Source: JAPXLN01 sp033809515 (GTDB lineage Bacteria; Bacillota; Sulfobacillia; Fermentithermobacillales; Fermentithermobacillaceae). Taken from it: 64,000 bases of DNA. The notes under the pieces are model-generated. The model saw only the letters and a list, made by a program, of their open reading frames with translations, did not search any database and had not been told where the DNA came from. Location of the stretch: positions 10,838-74,837 of the forward strand of contig JAPXLN010000008.1 in NCBI GenBank assembly GCA_033809515.1, in the 5' to 3' direction. Numbering within the stretch: the stretch's first letter is position 1; every line of letters begins with the position of its first letter. Both the position numbers and the translations under genes were made by a program. Shown in pieces: positions 34,199 through 43,766 of this stretch.

Positions 34199-34873
34199 TT
34201 ATTTGCTTGGCCTGAGGACTCTGTCTGCCGGGCTGATAACCAGGTTTCCTTCAGCGAGGTATCTCTCCAGCCACAGCCAGCGAGTATAGTGAACGCTTCC
34301 TGCCAGATGGAATCCAGCCTTCCTAATCGCTCTTGCGGAAGATCGATTGGCTTCCTCAACAGCGATCCATGTGGACCCGCCCAAACTGCGGCAAAGTCTG
34401 GCCGATATCTCCGACAACACAAAAGGAAACAGTCCGAGTCCACGGTAGTCCAGGTCTGTAAAGGAGTCATAGACATATCCATCGTTGGAGGGTAAAACGA
34501 TGTGCAGGTGTATTTCTTCTATGTAAGCGCCTCCCAAAGCCAGCCACGATAGATGAGCGGTCTTCTCGCCGACAGTAGCAGCATAGCAGACGTGCCCCTC
34601 CTTCCATCGATGGCGGAATCGCCTGTTACCTGCACTTAGCTTCAGAGACGATGGAGCTGAATGTCTGACAAGATCAGCAGGTATTCCTGGTTTCGCCGGC
34701 ACAGGCAGAGCTTCGAGGCAGTATATGTTGAGCACACAAGCTTCGTAGATTGGCCGGATGAGTCGTCTGACCACGCGCTTCAGAAAGCTCGAGACTCCAT
34801 GGTGCTTGGCGTACATTAACAGTCGTCGAACTCTGTCCATGCTAACACCCGCGCTTTCTTCCCTGCCCAACAT
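34199..34873 (-). CDS. GNAT-family acetyltransferase
   Basis: A 224-aa protein. The acetyl-CoA site is seen as DLDYRGLGLFPFVLSEISAR (about residue 140) and the C-terminal GNAT strand as AVEEANRSSARAIRKAGFHL. The first 70 residues are basic and helical and are not typical of GNAT. The substrate is unknown. An alternative start at 34840 (MDRVRRLL) has no clearly better ribosome site. It converges with the VWA gene (35 bases between) and diverges from the decarboxylase gene. Confidence 0.75.
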   Translation of the reverse strand: MLGREESAGVSMDRVRRLLMYAKHHGVSSFLKRVVRRLIRPIYEACVLNIYCLEALPVPAKPGIPADLVRHSAPSSLKLSAGNRRFRHRWKEGHVCYAATVGEKTAHLSWLALGGAYIEEIHLHIVLPSNDGYVYDSFTDLDYRGLGLFPFVLSEISARLCRSLGGSTWIAVEEANRSSARAIRKAGFHLAGSVHYTRWLWLERYLAEGNLVISPADRVLRPSK

Positions 34874-35081
34874 CTACCACATCCAGCAGTAATATACAAG
34901 GCCGCCCTGTTCGGCGAACCTCTTCCCCACAGGCGCATAATAGACTACAATGTCTCGGTGGCATTTTTGCCAAAGTAACGCTTGCGTCCCAGTGACACTT
35001 CATGACCTAAGTGAATAGATTGGAAAACGTAACACGTGAGATGCCCACAGCTAACCTTGTGGGTGGCCAGGAGGTAGAGCC

Positions 35082-36629
35082 GTGGATATGCCCTTGGGAA
35101 TTCCGAACATGCTGCACTCTCCAAAACCAGCAACTTTCGCACAGACTCAAAGAAGCAATCCTGCGCAACGGGGAGCCCCCATATTGGAAGCGCTTTCATC
35201 CTATCCGGGCGTAACCCGGTTCCACATGCCCGGCCACAGAGGAGGCCCCGGAGCTGACCCGTCTATAGTCGCCTTCCTGGGAACCAGGGCCTTCGCCAAC
35301 GACGTAACCGGCGTGCCCGGAATGGATGACCTCCACGAACCCCACGGAGCTATTCAGGAGGCCCAAAACCTGGCAGCCCAGGCCTTCGGAGCTGACCGGA
35401 CCTTCTTTTCCGTGCAAGGAACCTCCAGTGCCATCCATACTATGGTAATGGCTGTCGTCAACGACGGAGATACCATCATCATCCCCAGGAACATTCACAA
35501 ATCAGTGCTAGGCGCGCTTGTCATGTCCGGCGCCCGGCCTGCCTTTGTGCAACCTTCTTACGACAGCTACCTGGGATTCGCCATGGGCGTCGACGAGGCG
35601 TCAGTCGCTCAATGCCTCGCCCAGAATCCTGACGCAAAGGGAGCGCTGCTGGTAAACCCGACTTACTACGGAACCTCAGTTGATCTTGCGCCTATCGCTT
35701 CCTTGCTGCATGAATCAGATAAAGCTCTTTTGGTTGATGAAGCTCATGGTCCACACTTTAGGTTTCATCCCAGGTTGCCGGGGCCTGCCCTGGACGCCGG
35801 CGCCGATGCGGTGGCACAAGGAGCTCACAAGGTGCTCGGCGCTTTTACGCAGGCATCCTACCTGCACGTAAAAGGAAATCTCGTAGACATGGTACGACTG
35901 AAATCCATGTTTCGGCATTTGACGACTACCAGCCCATCATACCTGTTGCTGGCCTCGTTGGACGCTGCCCGAAGGCACATGGTCTTCTCAGGGTATGAAC
36001 TGCTGGAGTATGCAATGGACCTGTCGGAGCTTCTTCGCCACGAAGTCAACCAAATATCGGGCCTTTACGCGTTTGGCGACGAAGTCATGGGAAGACCTGG
36101 CGCTGACTTGCTGGATCCAACCAAAATCACTATAACCGTGCGGGATCTCGGCATAACCGGCTATCAGGCAGAGAAGTTCCTACGGATGAACAAGGGCATT
36201 CAGGTAGAGATGTCTGATCTTTACAACATTCTGGTAATCGTGAGCTTCGGGAATACGCCAAGCGATGTTGCGAGGCTTGTGGAAGCTCTTCGAGACCTGG
36301 TGTCGTGTATACAGCGGGGCGAGATTGCCAAGGACCTTCTGGGCTCCCAGGCCGGCATTCCGGAACTGCCCCCTGCCCCGACTATGGCTATAACGCCGCG
36401 ACAGGCCGTGGAAAGCGTCTGGGAGAAGGTGCCGGTGGCCGGTGCCCTTAACCGGGTTAGCGCTGAAGCTGTAACCTGTTACCCTCCGGGAATACCCATT
36501 CTCTTTCCGGGGGAAATCATCAGTCAGGACACTTTGTCATATTTGGAGGTGGTTAAGAGGCTTGCCTTCGGAATATCAGGTCCCGAAGACACGACCCTTG
36601 CAACGCTCAGGGTGGTCAGGGAACCGTGA
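35082..36629 (+). CDS. Orn/Lys/Arg decarboxylase family PLP enzyme
   Basis: A 515-aa fold-I PLP enzyme. Conserved blocks are ATFAQ, RFHMPGHRGG (about residue 47), NDVTGVPGMDDLHEP, LVDEAHGPHFRFH (about 219) and the PLP lysine in QGAHKVLGAFTQASYLHVKG (about 250). A smaller C-terminal domain ends in YPPGIPILFPGE. It would decarboxylate lysine, arginine or ornithine, giving a polyamine and CO2. GTG 35082 is favoured because CAGGAGGT ends 7 bases upstream; ATG 35088 is also in frame. The stop overlaps the next gene's start (GTGA), so an amidase fusion is made from the same message. Confidence 0.9.
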   Translation: MDMPLGIPNMLHSPKPATFAQTQRSNPAQRGAPILEALSSYPGVTRFHMPGHRGGPGADPSIVAFLGTRAFANDVTGVPGMDDLHEPHGAIQEAQNLAAQAFGADRTFFSVQGTSSAIHTMVMAVVNDGDTIIIPRNIHKSVLGALVMSGARPAFVQPSYDSYLGFAMGVDEASVAQCLAQNPDAKGALLVNPTYYGTSVDLAPIASLLHESDKALLVDEAHGPHFRFHPRLPGPALDAGADAVAQGAHKVLGAFTQASYLHVKGNLVDMVRLKSMFRHLTTTSPSYLLLASLDAARRHMVFSGYELLEYAMDLSELLRHEVNQISGLYAFGDEVMGRPGADLLDPTKITITVRDLGITGYQAEKFLRMNKGIQVEMSDLYNILVIVSFGNTPSDVARLVEALRDLVSCIQRGEIAKDLLGSQAGIPELPPAPTMAITPRQAVESVWEKVPVAGALNRVSAEAVTCYPPGIPILFPGEIISQDTLSYLEVVKRLAFGISGPEDTTLATLRVVREP

Positions 36630-38494
36630 AACCGAGGCTTCTTAACACCTGGCCTGAACGCCCCATCACTTATGGCGGCGACTATGGCGGCGACACCGTA
36701 TCCATACTATGTTTCGAGTCGACAGTGCCCATAACCCAAGTGGATATGGGACTTCCACAGTTGGCTGTCCTGCCGGCACGCGTGCCACCTAACACACCGG
36801 TTGCATCGCAGGGCGAGTCTTCGCTGCCAGCGCCCGGCAGTGACTATGAGCAGGTGATCGTCTTCCGGAACATGGGGCTCGCCATGGCTGAAGACGAGAT
36901 ACTCGTGGCCGATGGGCTAATCAGGAAATACAGCGTAGAGAGAGGCTGCGCTGCTGGGGAGGATTTTGTGCTTATCCGCGTAGTGACAGAGCACCCGGTA
37001 ACCGCGGTGCAAGTGCCGGGCACTTCCTGGGGCTTTGCAGGCAACTGCCTGCCTGGCTCAGAAAGGATGCATGCAGATGGTCTAAGCAAGTCTACAGCAC
37101 ACCCCGCAGACCATAGCTATGCTCCGGTGGAGGGTCCTCCGTTCAAGACTGCATTCTCATTTTCCCGGGGCCCTCTCCATAGGCTTTTCGCCGGAAAACT
37201 TGTCGCCCTGGACCCCGGCCACGGAGGCAAAGACACGGGAATTCGGGGACCGGTCAACTTGCTTGAGAAGGATATATCCATGCAGATTGCGGCCGAAGCG
37301 CAAACCTTACTCAGGGCCTCAGGCGCTCTGCCGTTTCTAACCAGGGAGAAGGACGAACCCCTGAACGATCACGGGCGTGCTCAGGTTGTTCTCCGCCGAA
37401 AGGCTGAGTTTTGCGTTCAGATACACGCTTCGGGCGGAAGAAGTCCGCTTTCCCGGAAGTATCATGTTTACGCCAAACCCGGATGCACAGAGTCACAGGC
37501 CCTTGCTGGGCAGGTAGCATTTGCTCTTCGGGAAAGAATAGGCATGGCCATCCCCGAAGTCGAGTACCTGGAAGAACTGAGCTTGTACGAAGTCCCAACC
37601 ATACGGGTAGAGCCTCTGTGCCTTTCGCACTTCGTAGACGAAGCCAACTTTCGAGCTCCTTTGTTTCGCAAGCGCATTGCTCAAGCTATCTATAATGGGT
37701 TGGCCAGGCACCTTGCAGAGATTCCTTCGGAACCGCGTACCCAGCCCGACCCTACACCACCATCTCCCAGCGTTTGCAGCCTACTCCTGAGTGCGCGGGA
37801 AAAAAGCCCGCTGACAACCGTTGACCCTTGGGAGAAGCCAGCAGTCCTCCGGATACGGACCCATCTCATCACAGAGAAAGATGATCCCGTTGGCGTAGTA
37901 AAAACATACACAAAAGACATAGCAGACAAAACCGATATTGTGGGGATCGCTGAATCAGTAGTCGCGATTATGCAAGGTAGGGCCATCGATCCGGACACCG
38001 TTCAACCCTCGTTCCTGGCAAGACTAGTCTCTCGCTTCGCACACCCTGATGCGTCGGTGTCCGCTCCCCGCTCCATGCAAATGGCCATAGAAGAAGTGGG
38101 ATCTCTGAGGATACTGATTGCCGCGGCTGCAGGTCTATGGGGTAAAATCACCCGTAGACGCGGACTCTTCTTCAAGGTAGCCGGGCACCAGGTGGCAGAG
38201 ATCGACGATTCAGGCGGTACCATGCCTCCGTATGATCGCAGCATAATCATGGGGCCGAAGGATCCAAACCAGGTAGCTCGCATAATCCGAAGGCAAACTG
38301 GGCTTTGGACACTGATCCTCGACGTCAACGACAAGGGTTGTGTGGACGTCCTGGGTTCGAGTATACCTCTGAGCAAAGAACGGGAGAACACTCTAAAGAG
38401 TCTCCTCAAGACCAACCCCTTTGGCAACGACGATCAGAAAACCCCCCTTGTTATCATCAAGCCCTCGTACACACCCCCGCAACTACACCTCTAG
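36626..38494 (+). CDS. Fusion: N-acetylmuramoyl-L-alanine amidase and F420:glutamate-ligase-like domain
   Basis: 622 aa in three parts. Residues 1-185 are an unrecognised beta-rich region with LLVADG-like strands. Residues about 190-365 are an Amidase_3 domain: zinc His in LVALDPGHGGKDTG, Glu in LLEKDISMQIAAEA, His in CVQIHASGG and the catalytic Glu in TIRVEPLCLSHFVDEANF. Residues about 405-600 resemble F420-0:gamma-glutamyl ligase (CofE): VLRIRTHLITEKDDPVGVVK, then IVGIAESVVAIMQGR. No signal peptide is found, which is odd for a wall amidase. GTG overlaps the decarboxylase stop. The join of wall hydrolase with a gamma-glutamyl ligase-like domain is unusual. Confidence 0.8.
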   Translation: MKPRLLNTWPERPITYGGDYGGDTVSILCFESTVPITQVDMGLPQLAVLPARVPPNTPVASQGESSLPAPGSDYEQVIVFRNMGLAMAEDEILVADGLIRKYSVERGCAAGEDFVLIRVVTEHPVTAVQVPGTSWGFAGNCLPGSERMHADGLSKSTAHPADHSYAPVEGPPFKTAFSFSRGPLHRLFAGKLVALDPGHGGKDTGIRGPVNLLEKDISMQIAAEAQTLLRASGALPFLTREKDEPLNDHGRAQVVLRRKAEFCVQIHASGGRSPLSRKYHVYAKPGCTESQALAGQVAFALRERIGMAIPEVEYLEELSLYEVPTIRVEPLCLSHFVDEANFRAPLFRKRIAQAIYNGLARHLAEIPSEPRTQPDPTPPSPSVCSLLLSAREKSPLTTVDPWEKPAVLRIRTHLITEKDDPVGVVKTYTKDIADKTDIVGIAESVVAIMQGRAIDPDTVQPSFLARLVSRFAHPDASVSAPRSMQMAIEEVGSLRILIAAAAGLWGKITRRRGLFFKVAGHQVAEIDDSGGTMPPYDRSIIMGPKDPNQVARIIRRQTGLWTLILDVNDKGCVDVLGSSIPLSKERENTLKSLLKTNPFGNDDQKTPLVIIKPSYTPPQLHL

Positions 38495-38700
38495 CTACCT
38501 GCCGCAGCCGACCGCTGTCTCGCCCTCCCTAATATTGCCCAATCCCACAAATCTCCCTTAATAGTTGGGCACTATTGCACAACTCAGGCCCGGGAGGCCT
38601 CAGATCACCCGGAAAACCGGCCGAAGAGCGGGGCTTGGGGGCCTTGAGACTAGGCTGGCCCGGCTGGCTCCTTGTCTGCTCTGAACACCTTGCTCTGCGA

Positions 38701-40203
38701 TTACATGGCAAGGGCCAGCAGGGCCCTGGCGTATATCCGGACTAGCAAGAAGAAATCGTCAATATCGATGAATTCATCGACCTGGTGAGCTACCTCGACG
38801 CTGCCGGGCATTTGGGGTCCGAATGCCACGGCGCCGGGAATCGCTTTGGCATAGGTGCCTCCGCCTATGGCAATTGGCGGAGACATGTCCCCCGTTTCCT
38901 CGCCATATACCCTCAGGAGAGTCTTTACAAGGAAAGAATCGCGGTCCGTGTAATGGAGCTTCCCCACGCTCGGCACTCGTATGGTAACGCCGTCGGGGTG
39001 CGGGAACGCGAGGACCCTCTGGCGAAGGTCGTCACCCGAGACATTAACCGGGTAGCGAATATTGTAGATGCCTTGCACCGCCCGCGTGCCGTTGGAGTTG
39101 ACCGCGGCACCAACTGTGCGGACAATCCCCAAATTGCATGAGAGCTTTCCGGACACCTCATCCTCGCACTGGATTCCGAGCCCCCTTCCGAATATGTCAG
39201 CTGCATCCGCCGCGAACCTTAGACCTTCCCATGCGTCAAGGCGCTCTCTCAAGGAGGACAGTATGAACAAGAGGCCTGTGAGGGCGTTGGTCCCCTCAGA
39301 TGGGGTTGAGGCGTGAGCAGCTTTGCCGGCCGCGCTTACAGACAGGTGACCCTTCTCTTTGTGAATGCTTAGGTCTAGAGTTCCCGGTCCGCCCACGAAC
39401 GCCCGGGCGTCAGGAAGTGCCTTCTCGATTGCAGCGGCAATCTCGTCTTCCGTGCCCGCTGGCACTGAAAGAACAGCGCTTGCACTTGATGCCACAATGT
39501 TAGCCCGTTCTCCGCCCGAGATCTCCAGAATCCGGCAGATACCCTGCTCGCTCGGAAGAGCGACCTCAACCTGTACGTTCATGTTTCCCTTTTCGGCAAA
39601 TACCAGAGGGAAGCATGCGTCAGGCGAGAATCCGTATGTAGGCCTTTCCTCCGCCTCAAAGTACCGCCTGACGCAGCGGAAACCGGTTTCCTCGTCTCCA
39701 CCGACCACGTGACGAACCCTTCGCCTGAGGGGAACCCCGGACTCAAGAAGAGCTCTCAGGGCGAACAGACAGGCCACTGTGGGGCCTTTGTTGTCTTGAG
39801 CGCCTCGCCCGTAGACACGTCCCTGGAAGATCTCTCCTGCAGGATCCCGGGTCCAACCTGAACCTGCAGGGACCACATCGAGGTGAGTAAGAGCCATGAC
39901 CAGCTCGTCACCGGTGCCGACCTCGGCGTGGGCTGCGTAGCCGTCTACATCCTTCATCTTCATGCCGTAGCGTTCCCCCAGTTCACAGAAGAGCTTGAGG
40001 GTACGGTCCACGGCCGGCCCGAAAGGCTTGCCTTCTTCTGGAGGCCCCTGAACACTGTGTATTCTCAGTAAAGAAAGGAGCACGTCCAGCATTTCGTCTT
40101 TGTGATCGTCTATCCACGCATTGAGGAACCTCGAAAACTCAGCGTCATAGAAGCTGCTCTTGTTCAGGTTCCCTGGGTTCCCTGGGTACGCTGTGTTGTT
40201 CAT
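38701..40203 (-). CDS. Sapep/PepV-family M20 dipeptidase
   Basis: A 500-aa metallopeptidase of the M20 family. The zinc His is in VMALTHLDVVPAGSGW (about residue 101), the bridging Asp in GRGAQDNKGPTVA and the catalytic Glu in GGDEETGFRCVRRY (about 170). A lid domain is inserted after this. PepV-like enzymes cut beta-alanyl or D-aminoacyl dipeptides in the cytosol. ATG 40203 is preferred over two upstream in-frame Met codons because GGGGTGG lies 5-10 bases before it. It ends close to the amidase-fusion gene from the opposite side; the gap 38495-38700 holds no gene. Confidence 0.88.
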   Translation of the reverse strand: MNNTAYPGNPGNLNKSSFYDAEFSRFLNAWIDDHKDEMLDVLLSLLRIHSVQGPPEEGKPFGPAVDRTLKLFCELGERYGMKMKDVDGYAAHAEVGTGDELVMALTHLDVVPAGSGWTRDPAGEIFQGRVYGRGAQDNKGPTVACLFALRALLESGVPLRRRVRHVVGGDEETGFRCVRRYFEAEERPTYGFSPDACFPLVFAEKGNMNVQVEVALPSEQGICRILEISGGERANIVASSASAVLSVPAGTEDEIAAAIEKALPDARAFVGGPGTLDLSIHKEKGHLSVSAAGKAAHASTPSEGTNALTGLLFILSSLRERLDAWEGLRFAADAADIFGRGLGIQCEDEVSGKLSCNLGIVRTVGAAVNSNGTRAVQGIYNIRYPVNVSGDDLRQRVLAFPHPDGVTIRVPSVGKLHYTDRDSFLVKTLLRVYGEETGDMSPPIAIGGGTYAKAIPGAVAFGPQMPGSVEVAHQVDEFIDIDDFFLLVRIYARALLALAM

Positions 40204-40513
40204 TTTGCCACCCCGCTTTTGCTTGTGATTCATATTGCTCATACTGAGTCTCTGCACTCAGGTTGTGTTTCTCTGCAGGACTGCCGGTAACCTTCTGCCG
40301 GCACAGCCTGGTGTGCGGCTGCACAAAAGAGACAGGCTGCGGTCCGCATTTGGCCGGTCCGGGGGGATACTGGCACGTGTCAGCAGACCCAGCCTGCTCG
40401 TATTGCTCATCCGGTCACACTGACCGGACATATTCACCTGACGGTCTGCCACGAGACCCTTGGCAATCTGCATGTAGGGTTCTCGCCGGATCTCGTGTGC
40501 CAGGCAGCCTACC
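40204..40513. other. Gap with palindrome CCGGTCA-cac-TGACCGG
   Basis: No gene is seen in these 310 bases between the S-layer gene and the dipeptidase gene. At 40411-40427 there is a perfect 7-bp dyad, CCGGTCA and TGACCGG around CAC. It may be an operator for the dipeptidase or part of the S-layer gene terminator; no T run follows. Confidence 0.5.
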
Positions 40514-42397
40514 TTACTGCTTGCAGATTCTGATCTCAGTGACCAGATTGTCTTTCATCTGTACCCTTACGATGTGACCGATCCTAAGGGTGCTTGGAGC
40601 CATATCTGCTGTCTGATCTTCGTCTGTGACTGTGACGTTTGAGCTCAGGGTCACAGTGCGCTCTTTCTCCCCGTCATTGATGGTGACTCTGTTTGTCTCA
40701 CTGAAGTAAAGACCGACGATCCTGCCTCCGAAGTCCCCGAAGGGAACCCGCACGTTTCGCTTAAGGATCTTGATCCACGTGACCAGGTCATTCTCAATGC
40801 CGAGCTCAACCTGGTCCCCTGGTTTAAGGTCCTCAACACGCAGGGTCGCCCCACTGTAGGTGATCCTGACCTGGGCAGACAGCCGCAGCTGCAGCTGGCG
40901 GGGCGTCGTCTTCACCACAATGTCGGTGCGACCGGTCCCGTATTTGACCTCTGAGACAACTCCCGCAGCATCCGGATGTACCTCTTGATTCCGCGCAGTG
41001 ATGGTCACCCGTGTGCATATCCCTTTTTCCAGCCGGAGGGTGACGGCATCTCCCACCGCTATCAACGAAGGAGACATGTCTTGCGCCTTGTATTCAACCA
41101 CCACGTTTTTGTGGAGTTCCACCCTGTGTGAATGTCCACCCGCGTCCTTAACAGTGAGGAGCTTCTTTTCGGTGGTTCCTTCTACGGTCTCCTCTATGCC
41201 GGTCACGGTCCCCGTCAGATATTGGACATCCCCTTCTCTTGCCAGGATAACGATTGCGGTAACCCGGTCATCGACCAGTGTTACCTGAACCGTGTCTCCG
41301 AGCTGCAGGTTACCAAAGGTTCGCTTGATACTCCCCTCGTAGATTGTGCAGGAATCGGCGAGTATCACGGTCTTATTAGGCTGGCCGGCGATCTTGAGAG
41401 TCAGCGCAGGCGGCTCAATCTTGGCAACGATCTCACCCGTCAGCTTCCTGGCCGGGGTATCGGGCCTGCCCTTCAGAGTTATGAGAAGGGCCACATTGTC
41501 GTTATTGGAGAGCACTTCCACCCTGTCACCGACACGGAGATCGGTCAAAGCACCAGAACCCTTACCTATGACCACCAGTACATCCGTGGATATGGTGTAG
41601 GCAAAATGCTTTCCGGATTCGGACTTCAAGGTCATGGTCCGCTTTGCTGGGTTGATGGCCTCGATATAGCCTGTAACACGGAAGGGGGTTTCGTCCGGAA
41701 GCTCTTCATCGAGCATTCTACTGATTACGGCCGCCAATTCGGCCCTGGTTACAGGTTTGTTAGGCTGGAAAGTATGGTCAGTGTAGCCCTTGAACAAATT
41801 GAGCTCAACTGCTACTGCAACATACCCGATGCGGTCGCGAGGTATGGCCTTAGCGTCTTTGAACGGAAGGGTTGCTCCCATCTTCGCCTGGGCCTTATCC
41901 TCAAGACCCATAGCCCTGACCATGACCATGGCCACCCACGACCTGTCGGCAGGCGCATTCGGGCGCAGTTCAGACAGTTCCACCCAGCCTTCATCAAGGG
42001 CGACCTGAATGTATCCAACCGCCCAGCTGCTGCCTGCCAGTTCCTTTGCTCGATCCTCAAGGTCAAAAGCTCTGACCATCATTGTGAGAGCTTCAGCTTG
42101 TTTGACAGCGCTATTTGGCTTGAACACGTTGCCCGGGTAACCTGTGATGATCCCAAGGGCCTTCATCTTCGCTATGACCTCAAGGGCCCACGCAGCTTCG
42201 TCACAGTCAGAGAAACGAAGGTTGCCAAGTTTCTTCATGTTCTTTTCCGCTTTTTCTATGAACTTCTCAAGATCCTTTAGCCCTTTCCAGGCTTTCTCCG
42301 CTTTCGCCTCGGCGACGCCTGCGCTTCCCAACACCAGGGTCGCTGCAAGCATCAAGGCTATGGCCGGAGCAAGTAATTTCCAACTCCTTCTCATCAT
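40514..42397 (-). CDS. S-layer protein with three SLH domains and beta-repeat body
   Basis: 627 aa. A signal peptide (MMRRSWKLLAPAIALMLAAT ending near AEAKA) is followed by three SLH domains at about 60-110, 115-165 and 175-225 (ITGYPGNVFKPNSAVKQAEA, ELRPNAPADRSW, FKGYTDHTFQPNKPVTRAEL), which bind pyruvylated wall polymer. The rest is about five repeats of a beta-domain of about 75-85 residues, each with a core like LRVGDRVEV followed by VTxIxI. The protein is likely exported and sits on the cell surface. The start has GGAGGCGG 7 bases upstream on the minus strand. This supports a Gram-positive envelope with an S-layer. Confidence 0.88.
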   Translation of the reverse strand: MMRRSWKLLAPAIALMLAATLVLGSAGVAEAKAEKAWKGLKDLEKFIEKAEKNMKKLGNLRFSDCDEAAWALEVIAKMKALGIITGYPGNVFKPNSAVKQAEALTMMVRAFDLEDRAKELAGSSWAVGYIQVALDEGWVELSELRPNAPADRSWVAMVMVRAMGLEDKAQAKMGATLPFKDAKAIPRDRIGYVAVAVELNLFKGYTDHTFQPNKPVTRAELAAVISRMLDEELPDETPFRVTGYIEAINPAKRTMTLKSESGKHFAYTISTDVLVVIGKGSGALTDLRVGDRVEVLSNNDNVALLITLKGRPDTPARKLTGEIVAKIEPPALTLKIAGQPNKTVILADSCTIYEGSIKRTFGNLQLGDTVQVTLVDDRVTAIVILAREGDVQYLTGTVTGIEETVEGTTEKKLLTVKDAGGHSHRVELHKNVVVEYKAQDMSPSLIAVGDAVTLRLEKGICTRVTITARNQEVHPDAAGVVSEVKYGTGRTDIVVKTTPRQLQLRLSAQVRITYSGATLRVEDLKPGDQVELGIENDLVTWIKILKRNVRVPFGDFGGRIVGLYFSETNRVTINDGEKERTVTLSSNVTVTDEDQTADMAPSTLRIGHIVRVQMKDNLVTEIRICKQ

Positions 42398-42532
42398 CTA
42401 ACCGCCTCCTTTTCGTCTCGTCCGGTGAGTCCATCGCACATATATATCGCATCCAGGTCAGAATTTATGGCCGCAACTCCTGGAAGTTCAGACGCAAGAT
42501 TCACGGAGTTGTTCCTCTATGTGGTCTTTATT

Positions 42533-43747
42533 TCAGGATTTGCCATGGAATCGAAGCGTGTGGATCCGTTCAAGAGTGGTGGGATGAGTCCAGGCAAACC
42601 ACCTGATGAACCAAGGCGGTTCCACATCACCCAGGTTGACCCTGGCAAGATTTACCTGACTCGAGACGAAGGCGCCATGATCGCCTGTAAGCTGCAGTGA
42701 GTACTCATCTGACTGGGTTTCGAACCTTCGCGATAACCAGGCTGACGCAGGGCTCAGGGCATAGCCTGCAAGCATGGCGAACAGAAGCAGCGTCATGAGG
42801 TAACGTTCCAGTCTCCCGTAGGTCCATGAGGTCCCCGGCCTGCCCCCAACCGCCTGAAACAACCCCAGCACAAGCATGGTTCCGGCAAAAGACGCTGCAA
42901 TATCCTTGGTTACATGCCCAAACCTCCAATGGGCAAGCTCGTGAGCCACCACCAGCCGGATTTCCTCTCTGCTATGCCCCTGGAGCAGGGTATCGTAAAG
43001 GACCACCTGTTTGGTCCTGCCTAACCCGGCAAAATAGGCATTGGCTCTTGCAGTCTTCCTGGAAGCCTCCATGACCAAAACCGTGTCTACTTTCATACAG
43101 GCTTGCTCAGCAAGGTCCTGAACGTCGCCCAAGAGCTCAGGGTCTGTTAAGGGGTAAAACACATCAAACATTGGAGCTATTACCGAAGGATAGATGGCAG
43201 CGACGAAGAGGCTTGCGAGGAATATAAGCCCGCCAAGCCAGCAGTGCCATGTTCGGGGAAACCTCATTAAAAGCCAGGCTGCCGTGCCTCCGGCTGCACC
43301 GTAGACCATGAGGGAAAGCATACCGCTCTTTCCGTATTCCGTGAGCCACGTGGAGAAGGTCATACGGCTGAGGCCGTAGCGCCGCTCCACGTAAAAACTG
43401 GAGTAAGCGGCAAACGGAAATCGCGCCAGAAGAAGAAGTCCATCCACGATAAGCCCTAGAAGAACACCCATTCGGACAGCTTTCCACAAAGTCAGGGAAC
43501 CCTGGAAGTGCACGCTCAAAATGGGGGTTCTCGAAAGATACCATACAACAAGAAAAGCTGTAAGCGTTGACAGGCCTGCGGAAACATAAGCCCGAGACGC
43601 CCTTGCCCTGGAACGGACAAGAAAGGCCTCATCAAAATAGGAAAGCGCCTCTTCTGAAGAAACCCTGGGCAACACAGCAAATACAAGCCACAGTCCGGCG
43701 AAGATCAGAGCCAGCATCCATGCAAATCTCATGATTGACTCAGCCAT
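42533..43747 (-). CDS. M48 (Ste24-like) membrane metallopeptidase
   Basis: A 404-aa integral membrane protease. Zinc-binding HELAHW is at about residue 266 in VVAHELAHWRFGHV, with a downstream Glu in SRRFETQSDEYSLQL. About six to seven hydrophobic helices surround it. The class clips membrane or misfolded proteins. The frame is open 27 codons further upstream, but that part overlaps the 3' end of the CapD-like gene, so ATG 43747 is taken, with MRFAWM 5 codons later as an alternative. It follows the CapD-like gene 19 bases after its stop and may be in its operon. Confidence 0.86.
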   Translation of the reverse strand: MAESIMRFAWMLALIFAGLWLVFAVLPRVSSEEALSYFDEAFLVRSRARASRAYVSAGLSTLTAFLVVWYLSRTPILSVHFQGSLTLWKAVRMGVLLGLIVDGLLLLARFPFAAYSSFYVERRYGLSRMTFSTWLTEYGKSGMLSLMVYGAAGGTAAWLLMRFPRTWHCWLGGLIFLASLFVAAIYPSVIAPMFDVFYPLTDPELLGDVQDLAEQACMKVDTVLVMEASRKTARANAYFAGLGRTKQVVLYDTLLQGHSREEIRLVVAHELAHWRFGHVTKDIAASFAGTMLVLGLFQAVGGRPGTSWTYGRLERYLMTLLLFAMLAGYALSPASAWLSRRFETQSDEYSLQLTGDHGAFVSSQVNLARVNLGDVEPPWFIRWFAWTHPTTLERIHTLRFHGKS

Positions 43748-43766
43748 TCGTCTCGCCACCCTGACA

